This document shows, in pieces, positions 12,300 through 25,200 of a DNA stretch of 64,000 nt. The notes under the pieces were generated by a model. The model worked only from the letters and a program-made list of their open reading frames with translations, ran no database searches and had not been told where the DNA came from. The stretch covers positions 558,001 through 622,000 of the forward strand of contig JAGMVK010000015.1 of NCBI GenBank assembly GCA_020747065.1, in the 5' to 3' direction. The position numbers and the translations under genes are program-made. This DNA is from Cadophora sp. MPI-SDFR-AT-0126 (lineage: Eukaryota > Ascomycota > Leotiomycetes > Helotiales > Ploettnerulaceae). Position 1 is the first letter of the stretch. Each line of letters opens with the position of its first letter.

Positions 12300-12920
12300 T
12301 CTGCCTCAGACTCTGCAAAACCCCCACACAAACTCACCTCTCTCACCTACGACATCCTCCACCACATTTTCACCCACAGCAGCCTTTGCAGCATGACCTG
12401 CCTCGGGCCTAACCAATAAAATCTTCTACACTTACCTCAAATTGGCTCAGCCCGCCCCCTCTCCTCGGCCATCGAATTCGTCCCACCTCGTCCTCACCCA
12501 AGAACATACACGTGCTGGATGTCCTGCACCGACATCGTCGACGAATACGGCCAAAATTGCATTCGCGGTCCACGAAAACTCGGCGCGCTACTGGGAGATT
12601 GGATGGGTGAGAGGCATCGGCCATGGTTTTGCTACGGGACGCTTGTTTTCCTTTCTGTGGAAGAGTATGGATTGCCTACTGCGATTGAGAAACTTGAAAA
12701 GGTGAAGGCCTTAAGGGAGAAGTACAAGAAATTACATGGGAGCAGCTCCATGAAGTATCCTTTCGGCTTGGAAGAGTCCAAGGATGAGCTGGATAGGACG
12801 ATGTTATTGGTAACGGAGGGTTTGGAGAGGACACACCCTGCTTGGATAGAGACTGTGAAGCAATGGAGGGAGTTCGTGGAGAGGTCTTTTGCGCCGGTTG
12901 AGAGAAGGCATTTCCTGTGA
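12300..12920 (+). pseudogene. Degenerate F-box-like protein gene
   Basis: At 12331-12400 one frame reads KLTSLTYDILHHIFTHSS and ends CSMTCLG, which fits an F-box core (LTYDIL-hydrophobic-IF...CLG), and then hits a stop at 12417-12419. One extra base near 12408 accounts for the break: the neighbouring frame continues LTNKIFYTYLKLA, the expected F-box continuation. A second frame change near 12470 is needed to reach the frame that runs open to the stop at 12918-12920. That part encodes a C-terminal segment with LGALLGDWMG and a charged helix like those of fungal F-box orphan genes. Two frame breaks and an internal stop support a decayed gene. A sequencing error or an unrecognised intron is the alternative. 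The 3' frame from the ATG at 12519 (133 residues) could still be expressed. Confidence 0.5.
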
Positions 12921-13496
12921 GTGAGAGGGTGAGAGACGAATGGAGGTGGACCTTAATTGGGGAGGGGATTAGGATGCTTGGGTTGTGAATTTGAGGGATG
13001 AGGAGAACAGAATTAACTAGGTGTAAGCAGAACTAGGAATTATCTTGTTCGACGCAAATTCTGCCAGTCGCAACCTCTAAATATGTCACTAATGAATCGT
13101 ACGTCGACTGTGAACCATGGGACGTGGATTAAATCCGAAATTTGGCCACCGTCAGAAATAATTGCTAGTAACTGACTGATTGTCGCTTGAAAAGCTGGTA
13201 GAGAGATCTTTGTGGGGTTCCGAAGGCTAGCTCCCTTAACTGTCCTAATCTAGAGTGAGTCGCCGTGAAACTGTCTAGAGAGTTAGTTACCTAGTAACTA
13301 GTTCTGAATACAGGCGTGATTTAGTCTCGCTTAATGCAGTCGAAATCGAAATGCATCAGCGCAGTCCAGATGAAAATCAGAAGTAGGACCTATATATCAA
13401 CCCGACTCTCTCATACGTGGAACACCAACTCCTAAATACTATTTCATACCAACTTCATACCAGTCAAGAAAAGTCATATCCGCCTCGTTCTTCAAA
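12921..13496. other. Intergenic region, promoter side of the GNAT gene
   Basis: No coding frame supported. A TATA-like tatatatc occurs at about 13391-13398, roughly 100 bases before the GNAT start. Confidence 0.35.
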
Positions 13497-14354
13497 ATGG
13501 CAGCCTTATTCGAAGCAGAACTTTGCCACGCCATGAAGCGTCTCACACTCCACAACGACGCGGCCAAATTCGATATCGAAATCTCCGGAAATTGTGATCC
13601 CGACAAGAAACTCTCATCATTTTCAGAGGATTCGATCACAAAGATACCAATAGCACCATCTGATATCCAAATCGACTGTCAGGTATCAGTGATTCCCAAA
13701 CTCCAGCATTTCTGCAGACAGTTCGATGTATATGCAGATTACGACGATAAAGAAGCCGGACAAGCACTTACCTCCTATATCGACCGACTACCTCTCAGAG
13801 TACTCAAACCACGAAATTTCCACGGTTCGCTGAAGCTACTTGATACCCAATCGAATGGCCATACATTCGCTTTAGATTTATGTAAGCGCGATGGCACATT
13901 GCAAAGCAAGCACATGATACATCCCTGGGGAAAGGAGATCAACCATGGCCCTGTCCTAATACTGATACTTTTGACTGTCAGAAAGGAGTATCGCAGACAG
14001 GGAATTGCTCAGATGTTGCTAAATGCTCAGATTGCCCAGGCCAAGAAGCAGAGAAGGGGGCTCCGATTCATGTTCGTCAAGCCGGGTGTCTGTCCTGATG
14101 ATATAGCAGAGCAGGTTCATGACAATATGTCATTAGAAGAGACGATGGAAGTTAGGAGGAGAGCCTATGCCAAAGCCGTCCGATTTTACAGAGCCTATGG
14201 GTTTCGGAGGGTTGGTCTTTCGAATTGGTTTTGCTTGGCGATGGATCAAGAGCATCCATCCCATAATATCGCACCCGAAGATGATCCTAATCCAGCGCCG
14301 CACACTGAAAGGGAAATGTCCGAGTTGTATCAATTGATGGGCATACAAATATAG
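13497..14354 (+). CDS. GNAT-family N-acetyltransferase
   Basis: Single-exon gene, 285 residues. The C-terminal half has the GNAT acetyl-CoA site: VRKEYRRQGIAQMLL (R/Q-x-x-G-x-A loop at R167-A171) preceded by a hydrophobic beta strand (GPVLILILLT), and later AVRFYRAYGFRRVG, the motif B helix with the usual F/Y-Y-x-x-x-GF signature. The N-terminal about 110 residues have no recognised domain. GNAT enzymes transfer an acetyl group from acetyl-CoA to amines; the substrate here cannot be deduced. The start at 13497 has a purine-rich context (caaaATGg) and follows a plausible short leader. No intron is needed. Confidence 0.85.
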   Translation: MAALFEAELCHAMKRLTLHNDAAKFDIEISGNCDPDKKLSSFSEDSITKIPIAPSDIQIDCQVSVIPKLQHFCRQFDVYADYDDKEAGQALTSYIDRLPLRVLKPRNFHGSLKLLDTQSNGHTFALDLCKRDGTLQSKHMIHPWGKEINHGPVLILILLTVRKEYRRQGIAQMLLNAQIAQAKKQRRGLRFMFVKPGVCPDDIAEQVHDNMSLEETMEVRRRAYAKAVRFYRAYGFRRVGLSNWFCLAMDQEHPSHNIAPEDDPNPAPHTEREMSELYQLMGIQI

Positions 14355-16335
14355 ATGCACAAGAGATAGTCGCTGAGAACGGAGAGGTAGCTCTGTGCAG
14401 CGAAGTCATTAATGCAAGATCACATTACTATTGCACTCTGCTTATACATAGATAGCTTTTATTCAGTCAAACAAATTTTAACCTCTAAAACTCCACTTAC
14501 CACGACTGCCGTCATGTCTGAATTACCTCTTCCCATGTTGCAATGATGCGCCAACATAAGTGCTAAGTGACGTTGCCTAGTTCAATGCAATACTTCGGGG
14601 CGTCATCAATCAACAGGGCAACGCAACGAATCACAATCATGACCAATGGGCCATTTCTAAATCCAGTCTAGTTCTACAATAAGTTGTCGCTCTGCTGACG
14701 TTTGGACCAGCAGATAGAGGAGGGCGTGTTTACCTTCGGATAGTGGTTGACCAGTCGGCCAAGACTTTAAGCGACAACATCAACATAGTCAATCTGTCAT
14801 TAAGATGGGCTCAGCAACAGGTCTTTGTGTCCAAGTCCAAAGAAACCGTCTCGAATCAAGTCATTGTGAGACTGTGTCAATCATAAACCAGGATTGATGA
14901 ACAATAAACCTTGAATTAATACTTTGAAATTGCTCTCACCCAACCTTCCACACACTTCAAATGTCAACACTTCAAAAGATTGGCGTACCGTGTTGCTGCT
15001 ACAATGCAGCTGCATCACCTTGCTTGCTTTATTTATCATCATTAGTTGGAGTAGTGACGGTTGTCTCACTACTCAATTAGAACTGCTACATAGCAGAACG
15101 GAACCAAAGTTTCGGCCTTCCAAAATTCCCAATGAACGCAGTTATCTGTTGAGCGAAAAAGTCTACCAGAGATTGTAAAAAGCAAAGGTACAACATCTAC
15201 AAAATCTTCAAGCTTTACCCCCCATCCGTGATGTCTCCCTCAGTCGTACATCCACACATCTCTACGGCTTCCTGAAGATGGTACATCCCACTCCCTTCAT
15301 TCTGCATGGTATTGGCGGATTCTATCACATTCCAACTTGCTTCGGTCGGGTTTTACGTCGATTAGAGCAGACTTTCTCATTTGATTAATCTCTGGCTACC
15401 TAAACACAATCGAACCCAACTTTCATCGCTTCCAGACGTCCCTCACCAACTTTTCAAAACCAGCAGAGATATGGTCTTTGTTGCCAATAAGGACAAAGTA
15501 CTGGAATCTCGGTACAAGGACAGTGGTGATGGTAAGTAGTGGTGGCAAGTAGGCTACAAGTCACTTCTTCCACATCCGCACATGATGGGTGATGATTGGT
15601 AAGTGCTTTCTTAGCTCTTTGCTCCCATGTGAAGGGCTTTCCAGAGGTTAAGTCCCCGAGGCGGTGGTGAGCGGAACATTGTAGAATAAGAGAGCTGCAG
15701 AGAAGAAAAATGGATGCCTAGAGAAAGCTGCTAGATGCGGATACGAAGACACAACTGATGCATTTACTCGCATGTTGAGAGCAAGCTGGAGGAATATTGT
15801 AGACGGAATTTGTTTTCTCTTACAGAGGTCAATCCGTGAATGGAGAACAATCAATTGCAACAAAGAGCCAAGGTCCGCAGGACTGTCGGTCAGGTCTACA
15901 TGATCATCAGTTGCTTAATGAAGCGCAAGCATCCGTAGCTGGGCAGCGACAACAAGTTGACCTACACCAGCATTCTGGCATGGACGTCGTCTTTTGTATG
16001 AATGATCAGGGAGCTTTATTGATCAGGGTAAGCTTAGGAAAAGTATGAGAGGTGTCGAGATGGATTCTCGAGACATTCAGTAGGAAAGAGAGCCAACAGC
16101 TCAATTAAATATCATGGACTGTCAAAAGTTGGGATCGTCATCATCACTTGGATTGTCTTCGATGAAACAACAATCGAAGGCTATCAGATGCCTTGGTCTC
16201 GGCTTGGAAAGGGGTAGCGGGGTAATTTACCGAGCTGCGGGGTAGCTTGGGCAACATCCTTGGGTTATAGAATTCTGAACAACACGTCTTTACAGCCTAC
16301 TTGGCGAGATACCGTTTACATTGAAGCAGGGCAAG
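14355..16335. other. Intergenic region, nothing supported
   Basis: About 2 kb without a credible gene on either strand; open frames are short and lack domains. No repeat of note seen. Confidence 0.4.
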
Positions 16336-18391
16336 ATGTATTTCAGATCCTCACACCCAGATATCGATAGTAAGTCAAAGTTCAAGACTCTTCCAATTGC
16401 AACTAGTTCTGACCACCTAGTACCCACCAACATCACTACCTACTCCTTCCTCTTCTCCAACGCCAACCAGTACCTCCCATCTCAGGACACCAGTCCCAAC
16501 CCAAAAGGCTTCACCAATACATTCGACCTCTCTCGACTTTCGCATTCAGAAATCCAAATTCTTGCGAGTAACATCTCCACATCTCTGGTCCTCAAACATG
16601 GCCTCCAGCCTGGAGACGTCGTGTCAATATGTTCTCCAAATACCATTCAGTACCCTGCCATCCTTTATGGAATCATGAGAGCCGGTGGTATTCCAGCATT
16701 GAGTTCCCCAGCGTTCAATGAGGAGGACTTGATGCACGTTTTCAAAACTGTAGATTGTAAAATGGTGTTTTGTCCAAATGAGACGGTCAATGTGGTAAGG
16801 GGAGCCTTGAGAAATTTGGGGAGAAGAGATGATTGTGTCGTTTCGATTGATGAGATTAATAGTGGAAGAAGCGAGGCTGGGATCAAGTCGCTGGGAGACT
16901 TGATCGAGGAGGGCCGAGGAAGACGTCAGGTGCCAGAGTGGGAGATGCCGAATGGAAAGACCAACAGTGAGATCTGTGCTCTTCTATGTTTCAGCAGTGG
17001 GACTACGGGGTTGCCCAAAGCTGTAAGTTAAACTTGATGGTCCTTTCACATTGGATGTGTCTTGGGTTAATGCAAGTCGTAGGTCATGATCTCACATCAA
17101 AATATAATTACACAGTGCCTACAGCTCATCCCCACAACGTCACCAGATCACAAGACCGTTCTGGGTATGCTACCGTTCTACCACAGTAAGATAGTCAACT
17201 CTTTTGCAATTCTGGCTGCCAGACTGATAACAAGTTTAGTTACGGGCGTGGTGAAAATGCTTGTTCTGCCCTTTGTTATTGGTGCAGAAGTTGTCATCCT
17301 CCCCCAATTCACGATGAAGGGCTTGCTTTCAACGATAGAGCATTACCAGATTGCTGAAGTACAACTAGTACCTCCAATTATCATCCGTTTAGTTAACGAT
17401 CCCATCGTCAATGATTATGACCTTTCTTGCGTTGAGCGATTTGCATCAGGTGCTGCTCCGATCAGTAAGTCTATCCTTGTCCTGCTCAATACGGAAATCC
17501 AGGAAGGAGAGTGCCTAAAGCTTTGTCTCTGTTTTCTATGAGTGCTTTGTTGACTTTGTACATAAGGCGAGGAAGTTTTACAGCTTCTGGAGAAGAAATT
17601 TCCCGGCCGAGGATTCAAGCAAGGGTATGGCATGACCGAAAGCACTGGATGTATCACAACACATCCACTCGACAAGCACGCATTCAGGTATGCTAGAACA
17701 GGCGGGACTTTGGTTGCGAATACCGTGGTAAAAGTGGTAAACGATAAAGGAAAGTTACTCGGCATTGGTGAACAGGGTGAGGTAAGTCTACTTCAAAGCT
17801 CGGTCCCGACACTTCACAGAAGCAACGTTCCCTCGAACCAAACACTTCATCAGAACCTACCAAAATAGCTACCAACCACAACAGATCCTAGCAAAAGGTC
17901 CCCAAATCTTCCTCGGCTACCTCAAAAATCCTACCGCAACCTCCTCCGCCTTCGACTCCTCAGGATTCCTTCGCACTGGTGACATCGGATGCATTAACGC
18001 CGATGGCTGCATCGTGATCCACGATCGCATCAAAGAAATGATCAAAGTCAAAGGCGTGCAAGTTGCGCCAGCGGAGCTCGAAGACTTACTACTGGGTCAT
18101 CCGATGGTGGAGGATTGTGCTGTGATTGGCGTGCCGGACGATTATGCTGGGGAAAGACCATTTGCATTTGTGGTGTTGAGGAAAAAGGACGGCGAGGATG
18201 ATGGGGGATTAAAGGAACGGACTAGGGAGCTATTGATAGAGTATGTTAGGATGAAGAAGGGAAGGGGAAAGAGGCTTGTGGGCGTTAGATTCGTGGAGAG
18301 TATCCCGAAAAGTGCGAGTGGGAAGATTCTGAGGAGAGTCTTGAGGGAGGATTACGCAAGAGAGTTGGCGATGGTTAAAGCAAAGCTGTAG
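16336..18391 (+). CDS. 4-coumarate-CoA ligase-like acyl-CoA synthetase, peroxisomal (PTS1)
   Basis: Adenylate-forming enzyme that activates a carboxylic acid with ATP and joins it to CoA. Exons are 16336-17022, 17083-17185, 17240-17464, 17567-17781 and 17885-18391, giving 578 residues. Motifs in order: P-loop FSSGTTGLPKA (219-229), LGMLPFYHITG, GAAPIS, YGMTESTG, TGDIG, KVKGVQVAPAELE, and SASGKILRR with the catalytic Lys at K557. The protein ends in Ala-Lys-Leu, a peroxisomal targeting signal type 1. This combination is common in fungal 4CL-like enzymes of aromatic, fatty-acid or secondary metabolism. No biosynthetic partner genes lie alongside, so the substrate is unknown. The start is the ATG at 16336; the frame is open a little further upstream but without an ATG. 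Introns 3 and 4 (102-103 nt) are longer than the first two. Confidence 0.92.
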
Positions 18392-19017
18392 ACGACAAGA
18401 GCAGAGGTAGATGGACTAAAACACTATACATAGATTTCGATCTAAATACCTAGATTCTGAGCCAAATCCTTCGAAAACCAGCTTGTTCACTTGAACCTTT
18501 CTGTTTCTCTTAGCTACCACAGCTTCACTTCGCTTGCTCAATCACTTACTACTAGGCACGACAGTAAGGTATCTGAGTCCCGGTACAGATCCAGAACTTC
18601 GGCGAGTCATACTAGTCTTCCCAGAGGCCGCAAGTCAACAAGTACCTTGGAGGTCTCAACAGCTGCAGTGTCAGAGTCCCGAGTCCCATATCCGCGGAGT
18701 CTTCCAATCCACCCGCCCATCTCCACATCGGCCAATCCGATTTGCATTACATGTCTTCTGCTGCAGGGCAGAACGAAAGCCCGACACTTCGCATCAATCT
18801 CACCACCGTAACCATCCCATAAAGTCAGCAAGGCCAGAGAATAGGCCCGACCGATCAAGCAGCACCCATCCATCACCACCTCAATAGTGGGCAGGCACCG
18901 AGAGAACCTCCGATATTCACCGCGGATTGGTTCCGTTCCATGCACGTATGCACTTGTCCCCTAAATCCCTTGCCCTAAAATATCCCAACAGATGCATCAG
19001 AGCCAAGCATCCGTCCC

Positions 19018-19034
19018 AAAAAAAAAAAAAAAAG
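19018..19034 (+). repeat. A17 homopolymer
   Basis: Uninterrupted run of 17 A within the gene-poor region. It could be a microsatellite or the remnant of a retroposed poly(A) tail; no coding remnant was seen upstream. Confidence 0.9.
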
Positions 19035-22000
19035 CTAAACAAGGATCCAGAAACGGAAAACAAGAACCGTCTCACCATATCTTTGAGAATTCTTTAGCTC
19101 TTGACATGTTACAATGCAAATAACTCTGTAGTGTAACCTCGTGTAACGCCACGGTTTTGCTGTGGCTGCCTTTCGCGAGAGGTGCTGACTGGCGGAAAAT
19201 TTACATTCCGTGGAGAGTGCCACAGTCTGACTCGGTCGCTGATGCCGAGATGAGGGGTTTTGGGAAGGCACTCGTAGGCTCGATGGAAGGAGGAGCTCGG
19301 TTCGTAAGGGGAGGAATTCCGATTGTCGTAAGGCTCCGTTAGGGAGAGGATGAGGCATTGAGGAGGCTTTGGAATGTCAGTGGTTTGTCGGAAGTGAAGG
19401 GCGGGTAAAGGAGAGACGAGCCGCGTACGGCCCGGGACGATCGCTGAGTAGTGGTGATTCATCATGAGTATGGCCGACTACGGGAAGATTCCAACCAACA
19501 TCAACGACGTTGGGAAAGGTTTGTAGACGTGGTAGGCTTAGATTAGATGGTCTAGTTGCTTGCGAGATGTTGATTTTTAATTCTTGTCTTTGGATAAAGT
19601 GTTTGTTTGTTTTGTTGGGTTTTAATGGTTAAAGTTGAAGACCCAAGCGAGAAGATATCAGAGACTGAGGCCCAGGCGATAAAGATGTTAGATCTAATCG
19701 ATTCGCAAGCCCCTTGTCTTCTCTCCCATACACGACATACAGCAGAACTGCTCTACCCTCTGGCAGAAATATCAAACACATCATTACTAGCTGTATCTGG
19801 CAAGAGAAGAAATGACGGCCTGAATTGGTCGGCCTAAACTGTTGGCGGTGAGGACTTCAACATGCAACTCCCGTCACCCGGTGTCGTCGCGTTGTAGGAC
19901 AAGGAAGCCTGCAATTCCCCTTTGACAGCGGCTGGATAAATCGATACAGTGAGACGAAAGCAGATTTGAGGGCTGAGAGGAAGTGAAAGAGTGTCAATGC
20001 GAATGCACGAGGCGAAGGTCGAGTGATCAGAAGGTTAGTTTGTTATGCCATCCAACGCATGACGCTCTTCTAAGAACGAGGATATAGTGAGGGATGCGTT
20101 TGAATTGGCTGGAAATGGAAAGAGAATATAGGCATCCTGTGGTATACGGGAACATAGACGTGCAGCAGAAACCGAACATTTGATGGAGTTCGACCTTACA
20201 AAGACATCAGTCATCGGAGAGAGCCTGAGATTCTGTTGTTCAAGGTGATGATAGCCTAGAGAACATCAAATTTCTCTCAGACCAGCAACTGTAGGCTGAA
20301 AGGAAATCACTCCTATCATTTCAATAACACTACCAGCAAAATCTTGCCATGTTGACCATGATATCCTGTAGTAAAACTGCAGCTCTACAATTAGCACATG
20401 GGAAGCTCAGGCCATGAGCTTCTTGCTCGACCTAATCTTTTGGAGCGGAATTGATTGGGCATAGGTCATTCAGACGGCGGGCTGCTTGTGCACTCATTTG
20501 TCAACATATGATGCCCCAGAATTTCAAAATGAAATGACGCGGCTGGAGAAATTTGTCGTCTACAGTGTCCAGCCTCTCATCTGCCGTAAGAACTCAATCC
20601 TGTGCCGTGCTGGTGGCCGGTGAACCGCGTGCGAAGACCTCATCTAGTTTTAGAACGGGTGAAAGGAAAATAAAGATTTGGTGTTGTACAAGATTTCTGA
20701 GTTGCATCATGTCAACTCTGGAGTCAAGATGTGGTTTGCCAGGATGTCTGGATGCCACCGTTGAGCTGGCGGGTATTTGAGTTCATCCTTAGGCTAGTCC
20801 ACAAGAATCCAACAGTGGCATCTGGCACTTGAAGTTAAGTCGGCTTGTGCGGAACAGCAAATATCGAAAATGTATCTGTGCCGCAGTACCTTAATCTAAG
20901 ACATATTGCGAAGCAGGCGAACTGCCGCGAGTAATCAATTTCTACCAGTTCGGATCACGAATCTTTCCTGTCAAGGGAGAGCTTGCGAATGCGAGGGCTC
21001 GAGATTGTAGGTGTGCCGGAGTGTCAAATCTGCTGAAGCCGCAGCCGCACCCGCTTAAGGTTACGAGGGCCTGCCCTCTCGAGTCGTCGAATATTGGTTG
21101 GGTCCCTGTAGCTCCCCTCGGTGGAGGCCCTGGACAAGATGTCATTTGTATGATCTACCTGGCCCCCTGGCCCCCTGCCAAAGATTGGACCACACTGTGC
21201 CGTGTGCAAAATTGGATCGGGTGGATGAACAGATCTCGTCTGTTGCCATGTGGTGGGTGCATGTCAGATGTACTGGCATCACGGGCCGGACAGGGGCAAG
21301 GAGTGCATTGCTCGGGAGTCGTGGATGGAATCGGCAAGGTCTCCACCATCTCCATGTCCACCTCAGACACAGACATGGGCATGCCCCAGCATGAACAGAT
21401 CCTTCTCTTATCCTTGCACAGCGAGCTACCGAACTTTTGACCTCCTTTTGAAGTTACCCGACTGCCTCATGAAATCAAAGTGTCCCTGAAGGCTGATGAG
21501 TGATACGAAGAATGTGAAAATGAGACGATGAGGCGCGTGGTGGGTGTCCATTGCACTATCGTTGCCCTCGACGAGTGGACGGAAAAATTGCAGCAAACCA
21601 AGACCTTGGGATCACATCCCAATGGTCCCATTCTTGGGACGGGTGTTGGTGTTGAAAGAGGCAGCTGTCTGGTCGCCGAGTTCCCCATTAAGCGACCGAG
21701 AGCAGTTGCTGGGACAGGGAGTGGTGTCTTGCGTCATATACAGCTAGAAGGGCAGTCGTGTTCTTTTTGGAATTCTCAGAGAGGAGATAAAAATAGCCTT
21801 CGTGTATGCAGGCATACAGCAGTCATCCGTATGCGGTTGTTGTTGACATCGGCCCTTCACAGTAGCTGATGCGGGAGGCCGAAGTATCCTCGAGGTCGGG
21901 ATTTCGCCAGGCTGGTGATTTCGAACGAGGAATCTCAGAAACAGTCACAGGATGTCACTTGAACTCCTCGGTCCGATCTATTCATGATGCGTATCCGTTT

Positions 22001-22216
22001 ATTGTTGTGTAGTCCTTGGCTTCCTAAATGCTTTGAAATGAATTATTCCTCTCTCGAGTCCGCCTATTTGAATGCCTCAGCCACAAGGCACAGATATGAA
22101 TCTTGCAGCATTTCAGGTTGTTCTCTCAACCTTCCTGCGCCTGACAACCGCCAGGATTAGTCCTTGAGGCCAGCTTTGATTTTCCCTTGTTCTGCAATGT
22201 GATGCTCTCTTTGGTC

Positions 22217-22258
22217 TTCCTGTAGTCTCATCCCCAGTTCCTGTAGTCTCATCCCCAG
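22217..22258 (+). repeat. Tandem duplication of a 21-bp unit
   Basis: Two exact head-to-tail copies of a 21-base unit (starts ttcctgtagt, ends catccccag), then the first bases of a third. It lies in the gene-poor region and has no evident function. Confidence 0.9.
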
Positions 22259-25200
22259 TTCTTGCAGATGATGTCTCCCTCCTCAGATTTGGGTATCGGT
22301 GCGCAAAGTGCACAAAAGCCGAGCCTATCACGGCATATCCGGACCCCTCGTCGGTAGTGAGAAATTCTGCAGAGTTCTGGCCCCTGATGTTTCGCGCATC
22401 TTAAAAGAACGGAATTAATTTTACGGTACCGGGAAGGCCACAGTGGAAAGTCAAAGTGATGAGAGCAATCCGGTCAAGTAGCCGCACGCTATCTCTGATC
22501 CATCCGTTAGACCATGACGAGACCATGCTTTGGCCCTACGGTAGCATTTCATCCATGACCATGTTCCGCAGTGGATCAACGAAGAAACGTGGATCTTCAG
22601 TTGTCCTTCTTCTTACGGATAAAATAGACGAAAGCCCTCAGAAGCTTCTTTTGAAGGTGCTTAGTGTCTTCTAAAGTTCCACTACTTCGAGACTTTTCTG
22701 TGCCTTCGTGTTGCACCAGTTTCCTTGGAGTGGGTTTTGCTGGGCAATGTTTTTAACTCGCACATCCATGACGGACCCGTTTTTTTATGAAGGGAATGGA
22801 ATTAAGATAGGCATCTCCCCCGCATCGCATGGGAGTCAATTGCCTAGTCGTTTCCTGACTTTGCTGTATGGTACTTTTGCTAGCAGCGTTTTATTGTTGA
22901 TCCTCACATCGATCCATGCATTATCATCAAGAACATCACCATCATACAAAGAACTCCGATGGCTGCCAAGCCTCCAATCGGGAAACGGAATGCGGGAGGC
23001 CAGCGTCATTTACCCAGCTGCCGGTATTAAAATTATGAAGTTGTGTCCAACATGGTATACACTATTCTTAGCATTTTGTGCAGAGGTGGCGTATCTTAGC
23101 GGCCAGATGACTCGGGAAGAGTCGTAAGAAGGCCAATGAGAGTGCGTTCCAGGGGAGTCTTTCGTAGTGCGTTTGGGGTAACCGTAAGGGCGTTTTGTTT
23201 GGTAGCATGGGCTGATAAGAGGGGTCCCGATCCCGAGAAATGGCATCGCCTATGATGGTGCAGCCAGGGATGGCTGGGTAGCTGGAGGAAGGTGTGGACA
23301 ATTGGCAGGGGGTGAAATGGCCAATGCTCTTGACAGGCCAACCTCCCTATTCGACTCGTTCGGCCGCTGGCAGTTTGCTTGGAGGAACTTTTGTCCCAGG
23401 CAAACTGTTACAAGCTACTGGCGGTGTCCAAAGAGAGAAAGGAATTTGACACCGACACTCCAGGGACTTGGCACGTACGGGGAAGGAAGGTAACCGGGAA
23501 CTGGATGACAGTTTCACGGCCAATTTTCACCGTATCAAAAAGCTGACCGGAGACATGTCTGAACAGAGAAAGAGGCCACCGAGCTACCTGCAAGAACCTT
23601 TTCCCACCCGTACGAATCCAACAATGATTCAGACATCACACAAGAATACCAGCGGAACGGCAATTCCAAGCTAGTTGGGCAGGTCGAGTCCAGGTTTGTG
23701 TTCGCCGTTGAGCTCATCTCGTGAGACATGCGGGAGATGAGATTAGGTCATACAAGTACAAGTAGAGTACTACGGTTTTTGCTTTTTGTACTCTGTCTGC
23801 CAGACAGACGAGACGGTACTTTGAGCTTGCCCCGGCCTCTTCGGCACAAGACTCCGACGGCACCTGATCGTTGCTCCTCACACGGCGTGGCACCCTTGGC
23901 CAGCGTTCCATCGCTAAATAAGCCCAAGCTCCAAATCTATTATTTTATTTTATTGCAGGATCACTAACCCAGGTCATCCATGCTATGCCCATGCATCCGT
24001 GCTTGTTCCTGCAGCGCTGGGGCACAGTCGGGACCGTGAAGAATCGGGACTTGTGGGTCACAGCCATCCATGTCCGGTATATTTGTGATCGTGTGAACGG
24101 CACATGGGACTGGTCATGTCGTTTTGTTGTTGTGAGGCTGCACGCCTGCCGATGACGGTCTGATCTTCATCAATCCTCACTGCCGTGACGCGGTATTTGT
24201 ATCTCACAGACACCTTTTATCTCGCAACATCACGGGAAGAAGAGACACTTAATATCGACATGAACACTCAAACTTGTCGTCCATCCTTGATCCGGCAGGA
24301 GACTGGCAATTTCCTGCCAACTTGTGGCACTGTTCACCAGCCTGCAAGCGTCTTGATGGGGATATTTGTTGGTTCTGGGGTTGATACGACGGTGTGAGAG
24401 CTAGCGTAAATGGCAACGTACTAATCGGAGAGCGCTACCGAAAGCAAAACGAACGCGAGTCTGTGCCTCCACACAGAAGTCGTTTGCATGATTCATCGTC
24501 TGAATAACCCCCGAAGAAATAGACTTTCAACGAACCTTGTTTGAATTTCAGACGCTGTATCCGCCGCATATTTCGGTACTTGGTTTCCACCTTTCTTACG
24601 CCCGTAACAAGCTCAACTCAAGACGCCGCTGAAGTTGTACTTCCATCATGAAGCTCAGAATCTTGGAAGAATTCTGGTGACAAGTATCTGCGTAGCCTTC
24701 TGTGATCCGCACCAACCATGACTGAGCATGCCAGTCTCCGGCTCGCATTTTTTTCTCACAGGTCTGCACACCACCACGCATCTCGACTGTGGAATCCGAG
24801 CTTTTGGTTCGCGACATGGTCTTAGACTTTGAACTTTACAGACGCCGACCCGTCGATCTTTCGGGAGCTAGCAATATCTCTCGAATCTAGCTGCCCGTGG
24901 GAAGGTCATGTAAAAACCATGGGAATCTGTGACTCGCTGCTCTTGCCTGGACTCATCGGAGAATGTCCCGAATCCAGCATGGCGGAATCCATCACTTGCA
25001 TGGCTATGGGCCGCGTCCTGGCAGACTACACGTTACTGGAAATCGCAGTTGGGACGATACCAGCGCAACGTGACCTCGTGGTCTAGGAACTATTAATATA
25101 GCAGCTTCATAATCGACCACTATTGGTCTGGGTGTTTCTGATAGACCTGGTCCAAAGTTGGAAAGACATGAAGGAAATTGCGGGGTTTCTTGATCGTCAT

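Noticed and set aside
16321..16335. Longer N-terminus of the acyl-CoA ligase
   Set aside because: The upstream codon is TTG; the first ATG is at 16336.
22708..23127. 139-codon frame in the gene-poor region with a hydrophobic stretch
   Set aside because: No intron signals, family or conservation clue; composition like translated non-coding DNA.
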